IMG/VR virus record: IMGVR_UViG_3300047320_000115
Location: 1-34,608 of that record
Reading direction: 5' to 3' (one strand)
DNA: 34,608 nt
Source of the DNA: a virus
A program made the translations under genes and the position numbers. Below, piece by piece: positions 15,619 through 24,266 of the stretch. Within the stretch, counting starts at the first letter, position 1; every line of letters begins with the position of its first letter. The notes beneath the pieces were generated by a model. The model did no database searches. It saw only the letters and a list, made by a program, of their open reading frames with translations, and had not been told where the DNA came from.

Positions 15619-16080
15619 ATGAGCTTTTCCGGGAAACCCACCACCATCGTGGAACAGGCGATCGAGAACGACGGCTTCTGGCCGAACCTCTCCGTGGCCG
15701 AGTTCCAGAAGGGCTACCGCCTACCGGCGGAGTTCCTGGGCGACCTGCTGACCGACGCCCTGTTCATCGCGATGGCCGAGGTCAACGACGACCTTGCCAA
15801 GCTCAAAGCCAGCTGGCTGGAAACAGGCATCACTGCCGTGGAAACAGCCGATCCGATGCTGCTGCCTGAACGAGCGTTCAAGGCGAAGCTGTACAAGCGC
15901 GCCGTGTATTGCCGCGCCAAGGCCAGCGCCCTGCAGCAATTCGCCACCGTGACACGCCGTGAGAGTGCCGAGAACACCGGCAAGGAAGCGCCGGAGCGTG
16001 AGGACACTTTTCTGGCTTTCAGTCAGCAAGCTGTGCGCGCTCTGCAGGGCCGTGGCCGCATCACGGCGGCGCTGCTATGA
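15619..16080 (+). CDS. L: Head completion/stabilisation protein (P2 gpL)
   Basis: A 153-residue P2 gpL-type protein that attaches to the portal and closes the filled head. It has the family start MSFSGKPT followed by GFWPNLSVAEFQKGYRLPAE and an ATVTRRESAENTGKEA segment. I set the start at 15619; an in-frame ATG at 15547 would add 24 residues that do not look like the family. It overlaps the next gene by 4 bases (ATGA). Confidence 0.93.
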   Translation: MSFSGKPTTIVEQAIENDGFWPNLSVAEFQKGYRLPAEFLGDLLTDALFIAMAEVNDDLAKLKASWLETGITAVETADPMLLPERAFKAKLYKRAVYCRAKASALQQFATVTRRESAENTGKEAPEREDTFLAFSQQAVRALQGRGRITAALL

Positions 16081-16529
16081 CCAAGCTGCAGGCGTTGACC
16101 GCCTACCTGCTGGAACGCCGGCTGGTCGAGCCTGAACAGCTCGACAGCTTCACCGAACAGGTAAAGCTCCATCTCGTTTGGAAGCCCGGCGTGGACGGCA
16201 TGCACCTGGGCGATATGCACTATCGCGCAGCGATCATCCTGGAACGCTTCGCCGATCATCCGGCACGCCTGATGGCCCTGGTCGGCAGCTGGCTGGAAAA
16301 CCACGACGCCGACCGCGACCGCCACGAACTGCCGGCGCCGGAATTCGCCGTGGAGCCGGTCGACACCGACCTATTCGACGTGGAAGTCACGCTGGAATTC
16401 GTTGAACCGCAGTACCTCTCCGAAGATCCGGACGGCGAAGTCGAGGCCTTCGGCAAGACCTGGGCGTTCATCCCGTTTGACCTGTGGGTCGCTGAGCATG
16501 GCGAGGTGGCCACCGATGGCGGGGCGTAG
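16077..16529 (+). CDS. R: Tail completion protein (P2 gpR)
   Basis: A 150-residue P2 gpR-like tail completion protein, recognised from MTKLQALTAYLLERRLV, an acidic middle, and VTLEFVEPQYLSEDPDG with WAFIPFDLW near the end. With gpS it finishes the tail for joining to the head. It is coupled to gpL by a 4-base overlap and overlaps gpS by 14 bases. Confidence 0.9.
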   Translation: MTKLQALTAYLLERRLVEPEQLDSFTEQVKLHLVWKPGVDGMHLGDMHYRAAIILERFADHPARLMALVGSWLENHDADRDRHELPAPEFAVEPVDTDLFDVEVTLEFVEPQYLSEDPDGEVEAFGKTWAFIPFDLWVAEHGEVATDGGA

Positions 16530-17199
16530 CACGTTCGAACTCGACGTACTGGGTCGCCTGGGCGTGCGCGAGCAACTGGCATTGCTGGCCATGCCGCCCC
16601 AATTGCGCCGCCGGTTGTTGAACCAGGTCACCAAGCGCGTGCGGACGATGAGCCGCAAACGTCAGCGTGCCCAGCAGAACCTTGACGGCTCGGCGTTCGC
16701 TCCGCGCCAGGGCGACGGCAAGGGCAAAAAGAAGATGGAAGCCGGCCTGGCCAAGCTGATGGTGGTCACTCGACTGACCGCTGATGAAGCGGAACTGGGC
16801 TGGAAAAACGCCCTGACCCGATGGGTCGCCGCCCAGCAACACAACGGCGTCAGTGAACGCCGCACCGCTGCGCAGATGCGCCGCTGGAACAAAACCCCGC
16901 CGGGACTTGCGGCCACCGAAAAGCAAGCCAAGCGCCTGCGTCGGCTGGGTTTTCGCGTGCGCCAGGCTGGCAGAAAAAGCCTGACCAGGCCGTCGGTGGC
17001 GTGGATTCAGGAGCATGTGAACTACGCCAAGGCGGGCTTGCTGATCCGCATCCTGGACGACCAGCGCAGCGAGTCTTCGGGCGCGCAGAGCTGGGAAATC
17101 ACCCTGCCGAAGCGCCAGTTCATCGGCGTTAACTCCGATCGCGACACCAATCTGCTGATTAACCAGGTGTTGCAACAAATCCTTAATTCACCCCGCTAA
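16516..17199 (+). CDS. S: Phage virion morphogenesis / tail completion protein (P2 gpS)
   Basis: A 227-residue protein of the phage virion morphogenesis family. It is Arg-rich and contains LLAMPPQLRRRLLNQVTKRV, RRLGFRVRQAGRKSLTRPSV and a C-terminal WEITLPKRQFIGVNSD; the last of these is the most conserved family segment. The start at 16516 uses a GAGGTGG ribosome site 5 bases upstream and overlaps gpR by 14 bases. An upstream in-frame start at 16402 would be a shadow of gpR. It is longer than P2 gpS (150). Confidence 0.9.
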   Translation: MAGRSTFELDVLGRLGVREQLALLAMPPQLRRRLLNQVTKRVRTMSRKRQRAQQNLDGSAFAPRQGDGKGKKKMEAGLAKLMVVTRLTADEAELGWKNALTRWVAAQQHNGVSERRTAAQMRRWNKTPPGLAATEKQAKRLRRLGFRVRQAGRKSLTRPSVAWIQEHVNYAKAGLLIRILDDQRSESSGAQSWEITLPKRQFIGVNSDRDTNLLINQVLQQILNSPR

Positions 17200-17210
17200 C
17201 GAGGCACTGC

Positions 17211-18326
17211 ATGGCACTCGGTCAAGTCACCGTCGACAATCTCAATCTGGGCCAGGGGCCAGTGAACGAGATTGAGCGTTACTTTCTATTCATCGGCCCT
17301 GCCGGCAAGAACGTCGGCCAGTTTCTGCCCCTGAACAACGACAGCGATCTGGACGCCGCCCTGGGCGTTGCGGCCAGTGACCTGAAAACCCAAATCACCG
17401 CTGCCCGTCTCAACGGTGGTCAGCGCTGGGCATGTGTGGCCGCTCCGATCGGCGCCGAGGGCAATTGGGCTGATGCGTTGGAGCAATCCCAGCAACTGGG
17501 CTATTCCGTCGAGGCTGTAATCATCATCAAACCGGTGACCGCGCCGGCAGAACTTTCGGCCATGAATGACGCTGCTATCTCATTGAGTAATACCTATGGG
17601 CGTCGAATCTTTGTAATGGCCTGCACTGCCGGCATCACCGCCGACCAGACCTGGGCGAAGTACGTGGGCGAGCGAAAAACGCTACTGGCCAACCTCGCCG
17701 CGCCGCGTGTGCTGGTTGTCCCGCAGCTGCACGGCAATGACTTGGGCGTGCTGGCTGGCCGATTGGCCAACGCTTCCGTGAGCATCGCCGACAGCCCGAT
17801 GCGCGTGGCCACCGGTGCCGTGCTGGGCCTCGGCCCGGTGCCGATTGATGGCGAAAAAATCTCCCTGCCCTCGGCTGTGCGCTCCGAACTGGATCGGGCG
17901 CGGTACTCGGTGTCGCAAACCTATCCGGACTATCCGGGCGTGTATTGGGGTGACGGCAACATGCTGGACACCCCGGGCAGCGACTTCCAGGTCGTCGAAT
18001 ACCTGCGCATCACCGACAAAGCCGCTCGCCTGATTCGGGCGCTGCTGATCCGTCGCGTGGCCGATCGGCGCTTGAACAACACCCCCAACAGCATGGCCGT
18101 CAACACCAACCAGTTGATGGCTCCACTGCGCGCCATGGCCAAGTCCGTCACGTTCGCTGGCCAAGTGTTCCCCGGCGATATCGAACCGCCGAAAGACGGC
18201 GACCTGGTGCTGACCTGGTTGAGCAAAACCAAGGTGGTCGCCTACTTCAAGCTCAAACCCCTCAACTGCCCGAAAGACCTGGCCGCGAACATCGCCCTGG
18301 ATCTTTCCACCGACAAAACGGAGTAA
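17211..18326 (+). CDS. Tail sheath protein (HP1 type, DUF2586)
   Basis: The 371-residue contractile sheath protein of the HP1-like DUF2586 family rather than P2 FI. Segments seen are GPVNEIERYFLFIG, LNGGQRWACVAAPI, YPGVYWGDGNMLD and the C-terminal VAYFKLKPLNCPK. It lies between tail completion and tube genes, as in HP1, and a GAGG ribosome site lies before the ATG. This placement, with sheath and tube before the lysis genes, separates the phage from canonical P2. Confidence 0.9.
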   Translation: MALGQVTVDNLNLGQGPVNEIERYFLFIGPAGKNVGQFLPLNNDSDLDAALGVAASDLKTQITAARLNGGQRWACVAAPIGAEGNWADALEQSQQLGYSVEAVIIIKPVTAPAELSAMNDAAISLSNTYGRRIFVMACTAGITADQTWAKYVGERKTLLANLAAPRVLVVPQLHGNDLGVLAGRLANASVSIADSPMRVATGAVLGLGPVPIDGEKISLPSAVRSELDRARYSVSQTYPDYPGVYWGDGNMLDTPGSDFQVVEYLRITDKAARLIRALLIRRVADRRLNNTPNSMAVNTNQLMAPLRAMAKSVTFAGQVFPGDIEPPKDGDLVLTWLSKTKVVAYFKLKPLNCPKDLAANIALDLSTDKTE

Positions 18327-18332
18327 CGCGCC

Positions 18333-18785
18333 ATGGCGAAGATTGGCGGCAAGAATTTTGACGTGAACCTGGGCGACATCGCGCTGCACGTTGAGAGTTG
18401 CACCTTGGACATCACCGACAACTCGGCAGTGGCTCAAACCCGTGGCGTTCCGGACGGCTATGTGGACGGCGATGTCGCCGCCGCCGGCGAACTCGAACTG
18501 GACAGCACCAATTTCAACCTGCTGGTGGACGCCGCCCGCTCGGCAGGCAGTTTTCGCGAGCTGAAACCCTTTGATGCGGTGTTCTTCGCCAAGGCCGGTG
18601 AGGACGAGGAAATGCGTGTGGAGGCATTCGGTTGCCGGTTGAAGGTGTCCAGCCTGCTGTCGATCGATCCCAAGGGCGGCGAAAAGAGCAAATACAAGGT
18701 GCCGTTTGACGTTACCAGCCCGGACTTTATCCGTATCAACGGCGTTCCCTACCTGGCCGCAGCTGAAACCGAGGGGCTGCGCTAA
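18333..18785 (+). CDS. Tail tube protein (HP1 type, DUF2597)
   Basis: A 150-residue tail tube protein with the DUF2597 pattern: MAKIGGKNFDVNLGD, a central TRGVPDGYVDGDVAAAGELE, and SPDFIRINGVPYL at the end. It forms the inner tube within the contractile sheath. It follows the sheath gene by 6 bases and overlaps the stop of the next start region by one base. Confidence 0.9.
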   Translation: MAKIGGKNFDVNLGDIALHVESCTLDITDNSAVAQTRGVPDGYVDGDVAAAGELELDSTNFNLLVDAARSAGSFRELKPFDAVFFAKAGEDEEMRVEAFGCRLKVSSLLSIDPKGGEKSKYKVPFDVTSPDFIRINGVPYLAAAETEGLR

Positions 18786-18997
18786 TGGTGGACTGGTTCG
18801 ACCGTGCCCAGGAGCTGGAGCAACGCCAACGTGACCAGGCGATCAAGGCGCAGCTGCAGACGCCTATGCCGGTCGGGCCAAGCCTGACCCATTGCCAGGA
18901 CTGTGACAAAGAGATCCCGCCGGCACGCCAGGCGCTGGGCGGTATGACGCGGTGCGTTCCGTGCCAGACGGACGTTGAGAAGAGTAAACGCCGATGA
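18785..18997 (+). CDS. TraR/DksA-type C4 zinc-finger protein
   Basis: A 70-residue protein with one C4 zinc finger, HCQDCDKEIPPARQALGGMT, then RCVPCQ, preceded by a short helix. This is the TraR/DksA C-terminal zinc-finger type common in P2-like and other Pseudomonas phages. Full DksA/TraR proteins enter the RNA polymerase secondary channel. This one has only a minimal N-terminal helix carrying a DRAQ-like stretch, so action on polymerase is plausible but unproven. It overlaps the next gene by 4 bases. Confidence 0.85.
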   Translation: MVDWFDRAQELEQRQRDQAIKAQLQTPMPVGPSLTHCQDCDKEIPPARQALGGMTRCVPCQTDVEKSKRR

Positions 18998-19290
18998 CTA
19001 CTGAAACTTCGCGTCTGGGAACGCTGGAGCGGCAACTTGCCGTGATCGAGCACCGCATGAACGAGTTTGAAGGCCGTCACGAAACCGTGCCGACTCGTGT
19101 GACCAAGCTTGAGCAGCAATTCGAAAACATGACTGGCCAGCTCAAGGAACTGAACAAAGGACAGCAGGCGTTGACCCTTGCGGTAAACGTGATCGGCTCC
19201 AAAGTTGGGCGTTTGCTGACCATTTTGACGCTGGTTGGCGCTGTGCTGCAGATGGTCGTGCCGGCGCTGTTGCGTGTGTGGTTCCCATGA
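18994..19290 (+). CDS. Putative holin: coiled coil plus one C-terminal membrane segment
   Basis: A 98-residue protein whose first 65 residues are a helical coiled coil (TLERQLAVIEHRMNEFE, VTKLEQQFENMTGQLKE). One strong membrane segment follows at about 72-97 (LLTILTLVGAVLQMVVPALL). It directly precedes the endolysin with an ATGA overlap, which supports a holin or lysis-accessory role. Its topology, one C-terminal membrane segment after a coiled coil, resembles XhlA-type proteins more than the classical multi-span holins. Confidence 0.7.
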   Translation: MTTETSRLGTLERQLAVIEHRMNEFEGRHETVPTRVTKLEQQFENMTGQLKELNKGQQALTLAVNVIGSKVGRLLTILTLVGAVLQMVVPALLRVWFP

Positions 19291-19814
19291 GCCTGCGCGG
19301 GCGGATAGCCGCCGGTTTGATCGCGCTGGCCAGCACGCCGCTGGTGATCTTCTTGGGCACCTGGGAAGGCAACGGCCAGAACACCGTTTACGCGGACAAA
19401 CTGGCCGGCGGGCTGCCTACGGTGTGCAAAGGCATCACCCGGTTCACCAGCCCGTACCCGGTCGTGGTCGGCGACTACTGGTCGCCTGCCAAGTGCGCCG
19501 AGGTGGAGCAACTGGTGATCCGCAACACGCAGCTGCAGTTGGCCGAGTGCATCACCAACCCGAACGTGAACCAGAACACGTTCGACGCCCTGACCAGTCA
19601 CGGCCACAACTTTGGTGCGGCCAGCACCTGCGCCAGTCGAGCGGTCGTGCTGATTAACGCCGGTCGCATTACCGAAGGCTGCAAAGCCCTAGCTTGGGCG
19701 CCGGACGGCAAGACGCCGGTGTGGGCTTTTGTGACTGACGGCAAGGGCCAGAAACGCTTTGTTCCCGGGCTGCATAACCGCCGGCTGGCCGAGGTGGGAG
19801 TCTGCCTGAAATGA
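19287..19814 (+). CDS. SAR endolysin (phage lysozyme)
   Basis: A 175-residue muramidase. Residues 7-24 form a weakly hydrophobic Ala/Gly-rich N-terminal segment (IAAGLIALASTPLVIFLG), typical of signal-anchor-release endolysins that reach the periplasm without a holin pore. The lysozyme catalytic region follows: Glu27 (WEGNG), Asp37 (VYAD) and a downstream Thr in TVCKGIT. The Glu-Asp spacing is one residue longer than I expect for P21 R. Several cysteines (47, and others later) could support disulfide control. The start at 19287 overlaps the holin-like gene by 4 bases. Confidence 0.88.
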   Translation: MSLRGRIAAGLIALASTPLVIFLGTWEGNGQNTVYADKLAGGLPTVCKGITRFTSPYPVVVGDYWSPAKCAEVEQLVIRNTQLQLAECITNPNVNQNTFDALTSHGHNFGAASTCASRAVVLINAGRITEGCKALAWAPDGKTPVWAFVTDGKGQKRFVPGLHNRRLAEVGVCLK

Positions 19815-20329
19815 CCATTTCACCTTTCAAGGCCGCACTGTTCGGGATGCTCTTTGCCGCCCTGGTGCCCTTGTACTGGTTTATCCGGCTGGTGGATCAA
19901 CGCGACGAAGCGCTGGAAGACCTGCGAGGCCTGAACACTGAGGTGGTCGGCCTGCGCCAAGCGGCACGCATCAGCGGTGAAATGCTCGCTGAGCGTGATG
20001 CGATCGACCAACGAAACACCAAGGAATTGACCTATGCACGCACTGAAAACGAACGCCTGCGCCGTGCTGTCGGCGATGGCACTGGCCGGCTGTACGTCAG
20101 CGCTACCTGTCCCGCCTCCGGATCTGTGTCCGCAACCACCGGCACCGCCCGCGTGGCTGATGCAGGACGCGCCGAACTCGCTGCAGACGCTCGACAGAAT
20201 TATTTCACCCTCCGAGATCAACTCGCCCAAAGCCGGCAAATGATCGTCGGGCTGCAGCAATACGCCTTGGACGTTTGCCGGCGATCGCCGGCGCACCTGG
20301 GCAACCCTTTACCCAACCTCAATAAGTGA
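19811..20329 (+). CDS. Rz: Rz-type i-spanin
   Basis: A 172-residue inner-membrane spanin. It has an N-terminal membrane segment (AALFGMLFAALVPLYWFI, about 8-26), then a long periplasmic helical region (DQRDEALEDLRGLNTEVVGL onwards). It pairs with Rz1 encoded inside it in another frame to fuse inner and outer membranes at the last step of lysis. It overlaps the endolysin stop by 4 bases (ATGA). Confidence 0.9.
   Translation: MTISPFKAALFGMLFAALVPLYWFIRLVDQRDEALEDLRGLNTEVVGLRQAARISGEMLAERDAIDQRNTKELTYARTENERLRRAVGDGTGRLYVSATCPASGSVSATTGTARVADAGRAELAADARQNYFTLRDQLAQSRQMIVGLQQYALDVCRRSPAHLGNPLPNLNK
20034..20243 (+). CDS. Rz1: Rz1-type o-spanin lipoprotein, nested in Rz
   Basis: A 69-residue lipoprotein read in a different frame wholly inside Rz. 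The signal peptide ends in a lipobox MALAGC with the lipidated cysteine at residue 20. The mature part starts with a proline-rich stretch (LPVPPPDLCPQPPAPPAW), as in lambda Rz1. Nested placement, lipobox and proline content together make the call firm. Confidence 0.9.
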   Translation: MHALKTNACAVLSAMALAGCTSALPVPPPDLCPQPPAPPAWLMQDAPNSLQTLDRIISPSEINSPKAGK

Positions 20330-20337
20330 GTCATCCA

Positions 20338-20628
20338 ATGAACGAACAGAACAAAGAAATCACCCTGGAAGTCGGCGAAAACGAATTCACCTTCAATCTG
20401 ACGCCGGCGGACGTGACCAAGTATTTCAACGCTCTGACCCAAACCAACAAGGTCGCCCCGGGCAACAACCTGTTGATGAACACCGTCAAGCAGGAAGAAA
20501 AAGCCACGCTGAAATCGATCCTGGCCAACCCGGTGATGGTGATGCAAATCGCCGGCGCGCTGCTGGAGGAATACGCACCCAATGTTGAGGTGATCGTAAA
20601 AAAGCGCTCGAGCACGCTGAGCGCCTGA
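20338..20628 (+). CDS. E: Tail assembly chaperone, unshifted form (gpE-like)
   Basis: The 96-residue first product of the tail-chaperone pair that coats the tape measure during tail assembly. The start is taken as the ATG at 20338; a GTG at 20326, overlapping the Rz stop, is possible. Near its 3' end lies the heptamer A AAA AAG (20598-20604) in the correct phase for -1 slippage. The normal frame stops at 20626-20628, 22 bases after it. Confidence 0.85.
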   Translation: MNEQNKEITLEVGENEFTFNLTPADVTKYFNALTQTNKVAPGNNLLMNTVKQEEKATLKSILANPVMVMQIAGALLEEYAPNVEVIVKKRSSTLSA

Positions 20629-20792
20629 GCGAAAACGGCCTGGGCCAGCTGATGGCCCTGACGCACCGCTGGCTACCTGGTGCCGAACCCACGCCCGAGG
20701 CGATGGGGATGGCCAAGTGGCTGGAGGACGAACACTGGAGACGCATGGAATTTGCCGTAGCTAACGGCATTGCCATTGCGCTGAACGGGTAA
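20338..20792 (+). CDS. Tail assembly chaperone, -1 frameshift product (gpE+E'-like)
   Basis: A -1 shift at A AAA AAG (20598-20604) joins the upstream frame to a second frame ending at 20790-20792, adding about 62 residues. These include ALEHAERLSENGLGQLMALT and HRWLPGAEPTP, then MAKWLEDEHWRRMEFAVANG. This shifted frame has no start codon with a ribosome site of its own and fills the gap to the tape-measure gene. P2, lambda and most tailed phages make the chaperone pair in this way. Confidence 0.82.
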
Positions 20793-20797
20793 CGACA

Positions 20798-22783
20798 TTG
20801 GCAGACCGTAGCGCCAGCCTGGCTTTCATTCTCAGCTTGCAGGACAAGGTCACCGCGCCCCTGGGCAAGGTGAAAATGGGTTTTGCCGAGCTTTCCGATC
20901 AAAGCGAAAAGCACATAAAGACGATCGGCCTGGGCTTGGGCGGACTGACGGCGGGCGTGGTCGCCATTCGCGAATCCATGGAACCGGCGCTGGAGGTCAA
21001 CCGCGCCCTGGGCGACGTGCGATCGCTCGGCGTGGCTGAGGATGCGCTGTCCGCGCTGAACAGCAAGTCGCTGGAGTTCGCGGTGAACTACGGCGAGAAC
21101 GCCAAGGACTTTGTAGCGTCCGCGTACCTCATCGAGGGCGCCATCAAAGGCTTGGCCGGCAACCAGTTGGCCACCTTCACCAACACCAGCAACCTGCTGG
21201 CCAAGGCCACCAAAACCGACGCCGAAACCATGGGCGAATACGTCGGCACGCTCTACAACCTGCAGAAGTCCCAAGCCGATGCGATGGGGAAGGGCGCGTG
21301 GGTGGAAAAACTCGGCGGTCAAACGGCGCTGGCGGTGCAGCTTTTCCGCACCAGCGGCGCGGCCATGAAAGACGCCTTCAAGGAAGCCGGAGCGATCGCC
21401 ACGACGTCCGGCGTCGACCTGGCTGAACAGATGGCGGTGATCGGCACACTGAGCAGCACCATGGAAGGCGGCGACGCCGGCGGACGCTACAAGGCGTTTT
21501 TCGAAAACATCGGCGCCGCCTCGGAAAAGCTGGGGATGAAGTTCACCGACCAGCAGGGAAAGATGCTGCCGATGATGACCATCCTGGACAAGCTCCAGGG
21601 CAAGTTCGGCGACCTGACCAGCGCGTCCGCCGGTGCGAAGCTGCTGGAGGCTTTTGGCGGCGAAGGTGCCCAGGTGATTGGCGCGCTGGCCAAGGACACC
21701 GATCGGCTGCGCAACGGCATCGAGCAACTGGGCAAAGTGCGCGGGTTGGAGAACGCCGAACAGATGGCGCGGGCGATGGTCGATCCCTGGCAGCAATGGG
21801 CGTCGCTGGTCGAGGTCATGCGAACCGTGTTCGGCCAGGTGCTGATCCCGGTGCTGTCCCCATTCATGACCAAGATGGTCGACATCGGCAAAACCCTGGT
21901 GCGCTGGTCGCAGCTGTTCCCGAACATCACCCGGGTCATCGGCATCACCGCGTTGTCGATCATGGGCATTGTTGCGGCCATGTCAGCGCTGACCATGGCG
22001 GTGGGCATCATGCGCATGACCTGGCTGGGCATGCTCACCGTGTGGAAAGTGTTCCAACTGATGGGGCTGCGCACCGTCGCAGTGTTCATTCTGCAGAAGG
22101 TTGTAATGCTGGCTTACGTGGCCGTGATCTACACCCTGAGCGCCGGCCTGGCCGTCATTCGCGGCGCCATGATGTTGTGGCAAGGCGCGATTTGGCTGGT
22201 CAACGCGGCGCTGTTGGCCAACCCGGTGGTGTGGATCGTGGTCGGGATCGTTGCCCTGGTCGCCGCGATCGCTGCAGCCGTCTTCTACTGGGGCGAATGG
22301 ACGACGGCGCTGATGAATACCGCCGCGTTCCAGGCGGTGGCCGAGACGTTCCAGAAACTGTCCGACTGGTTCAATTCCATGGGCGGCTGGTCAGGCATGG
22401 CCAAGGCCGCGTGGGACAGCATCGTCGGCATTTTCACCAAGGCCGTTAACGGCGTGATCGAGCTGCTGAACAGCATCCCCGGCGTAAACATCGAAGCGCG
22501 CTTCGGCGGTATGCCCGAGGTGCCAGGCGTCGACGCCGCTGCCAGCGCTTCCGACACCGCCAACGCCGCGCAGAAAGCCCAACAGACCATCAATGCGGCG
22601 ATTCCAAGCCTGTCGCCGGCACGTCCGTCTGCAGTACCGCCGGGTGGCCTGCTCACCAGCATTCAGAACAACAACAGCAGCCAGAACAAGGGCACGCATG
22701 TGGAGAACGTGAACATTCACACCGGCAAGCAGATGACGCCGCTGGAAATAGAAAACATGGTCGCGATGGCGGTGGGTGGGTGA
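20798..22783 (+). CDS. T: Tail tape measure protein
   Basis: A 661-residue tail length-determining protein; shorter than P2 gpT (815), so a shorter tail is expected. The N-terminal part has LAFILSLQDKVTAPLGKVKM, typical of TP901-type tape measures. A hydrophobic stretch at about 375-500 has several predicted membrane segments (VGIVALVAAIAAAVFYW is the last), thought to help DNA cross the inner membrane. The start is a TTG at 20798; no ATG is nearby, and it directly follows the chaperone frame. Confidence 0.92.
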   Translation: MADRSASLAFILSLQDKVTAPLGKVKMGFAELSDQSEKHIKTIGLGLGGLTAGVVAIRESMEPALEVNRALGDVRSLGVAEDALSALNSKSLEFAVNYGENAKDFVASAYLIEGAIKGLAGNQLATFTNTSNLLAKATKTDAETMGEYVGTLYNLQKSQADAMGKGAWVEKLGGQTALAVQLFRTSGAAMKDAFKEAGAIATTSGVDLAEQMAVIGTLSSTMEGGDAGGRYKAFFENIGAASEKLGMKFTDQQGKMLPMMTILDKLQGKFGDLTSASAGAKLLEAFGGEGAQVIGALAKDTDRLRNGIEQLGKVRGLENAEQMARAMVDPWQQWASLVEVMRTVFGQVLIPVLSPFMTKMVDIGKTLVRWSQLFPNITRVIGITALSIMGIVAAMSALTMAVGIMRMTWLGMLTVWKVFQLMGLRTVAVFILQKVVMLAYVAVIYTLSAGLAVIRGAMMLWQGAIWLVNAALLANPVVWIVVGIVALVAAIAAAVFYWGEWTTALMNTAAFQAVAETFQKLSDWFNSMGGWSGMAKAAWDSIVGIFTKAVNGVIELLNSIPGVNIEARFGGMPEVPGVDAAASASDTANAAQKAQQTINAAIPSLSPARPSAVPPGGLLTSIQNNNSSQNKGTHVENVNIHTGKQMTPLEIENMVAMAVGG

Positions 22784-23097
22784 GTGAGTACGTGGATCTG
22801 CTGATCGTCGGCAACGACCTGGCACTTGATCCGTCGCACCAGCCGCTGCTGGTCGACGACCGCGCCTGCATCGCCCAAGACATCGCGCACATGATCCGCG
22901 ACAGCGGGCTGCTGGTGACGCTGGTGGCTGAGCGCGACCGCCTGCGTCAACGCGATTGCGTCCAGCAGATGGAACTGCTGGTGGAGGGCGACGTGCGCCT
23001 GGTGCCCGGGACGGCACGCATCACCGAGCAGGCGCCTGGCGTGTACCTGGTCACCGCCAAAACCATCAAATTCGGATCGATTGAGGTCAGCCTGTGA
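22780..23097 (+). CDS. DUF2590-family baseplate protein
   Basis: A 105-residue protein with the DUF2590 pattern: LIVGNDLALDPSHQPLLVDD, a central IRDSGLLVTLVAERD and VYLVTAKTIKFGSIEVSL at the end. It occupies the place of P2 gpW, the gp25-like baseplate wedge protein, immediately before the J-like gene, so a baseplate role is likely. A GTG start overlaps the tape-measure stop by 4 bases. Confidence 0.8.
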   Translation: MSEYVDLLIVGNDLALDPSHQPLLVDDRACIAQDIAHMIRDSGLLVTLVAERDRLRQRDCVQQMELLVEGDVRLVPGTARITEQAPGVYLVTAKTIKFGSIEVSL

Positions 23098-24266
23098 GCA
23101 TCGATTTTAAAAAGGTGATCGCCGATGCCGGCATCCCGACCACTGAGGCAGCATTGAAGGCCGAGTGGGAAAAGGAAGTTGAAGCCCAAGGCGCGAAAGT
23201 GGCCAATACCAGCAGCTATTCGCCTTTCTGGCGGGTGATCACCGCGCTGGTGACCAAACCCGTGCTGTGGCTGCTGGATTTTCTGTGCATGACCGTGCTG
23301 CCCAACTTCTTCGTGAAAACAGCGGTCGACGCTTGGCTGGACACACTGGCATGGGCGGTAAACGTCGAGCGTAAAGGCGCGACCAAGGCCCAGGGAAAAC
23401 TGCTGTTTACCCGCGCCGTTCCGGACGGTGTGCTGCAGCTGGAAAAGGGCATTGTGGTGCAGTCTGCCGCGATCAACGGCAACGTCTATCAATTGGTGAC
23501 CACGGCGCCGGCGACGTTCCAGCAGGGCCAGCTCCAGCTGGACGTCCCGGTCGAGGCGATCGAGGCGGGCAGCGGTTTTAATCTGGCCCCGGGTTACTAC
23601 GCGATCCTGCCGGTGCCGATTCCCGGCATTGTCCAGGTGGTGAACAAAGACGGTTGGCTGGCTTCGCCAGGTGCAGATCCGGAACCCAACGACCAGTTGC
23701 GTCTGCGCGTGCGTAACCAGTTCTCGGCGGTCAACCAGTGGCACACCGACGCGGTGTATCGCGCCATGATTTCCGCCTTCCCGGGCGTGCGTCCGGATGG
23801 CGTGTACTTCGAACATGGCGCACCCCGTGGGCCGGGCAGCGCAAATGCCTACATTCTGTTTGATGCCGGCGTGCCGGCGGACACCTACCTGCAGCAAATC
23901 AACGCGCATATCCGCGACCAGGGCAACCACGGCCATGGCGACGATCTGCTGGCCATGGTCATGCCCGAAGTCCCGGCGACCGTGACGCTGTGGCTGTGGC
24001 CCAAGCCCAACCTGAGCGCCGAGCGAATCAACGCCTTGGTGAAAGAGGTCGAGCTGTTCGTGCGGGCGGCGTTTCGCGAAAGCACGGCCACCGACTACCA
24101 GCCGACGCTGACTTATCCACAGTCGCGATTCAGCTATAGCCGCCTGAGTGAAGAACTCCACCTGCAGTTCGCCGAAATCGCTTCCCTGCGCTTTCTACCG
24201 GGTCAGGACATCATCAGCGGGCTGAACATTCCGCGCCTGGGCCAGTTGAAGGTGACGGCGCAATGA
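23094..24266 (+). CDS. J: Baseplate assembly protein J-like
   Basis: A 390-residue baseplate wedge protein of the gpJ family, longer than P2 gpJ (302). Family-like segments are FFVKTAVDAWLDTLAWAV, ERKGATKAQG, LPVPIPGIVQVVNKDGWLAS, GADPEPNDQLRLRVRNQFSA and GPGSANAYILFDAGVP. The GTG start overlaps the previous stop by 4 bases, and its own stop overlaps the next ATG by 4. Confidence 0.92.
   Translation: MSIDFKKVIADAGIPTTEAALKAEWEKEVEAQGAKVANTSSYSPFWRVITALVTKPVLWLLDFLCMTVLPNFFVKTAVDAWLDTLAWAVNVERKGATKAQGKLLFTRAVPDGVLQLEKGIVVQSAAINGNVYQLVTTAPATFQQGQLQLDVPVEAIEAGSGFNLAPGYYAILPVPIPGIVQVVNKDGWLASPGADPEPNDQLRLRVRNQFSAVNQWHTDAVYRAMISAFPGVRPDGVYFEHGAPRGPGSANAYILFDAGVPADTYLQQINAHIRDQGNHGHGDDLLAMVMPEVPATVTLWLWPKPNLSAERINALVKEVELFVRAAFRESTATDYQPTLTYPQSRFSYSRLSEELHLQFAEIASLRFLPGQDIISGLNIPRLGQLKVTAQ

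Noticed and set aside
20486-21796. 436-codon minus-strand frame
   Set aside because: Antisense to the tape measure and chaperone genes, no recognisable domain.
22947-24161. 404-codon minus-strand frame
   Set aside because: Antisense shadow of the baseplate J gene.
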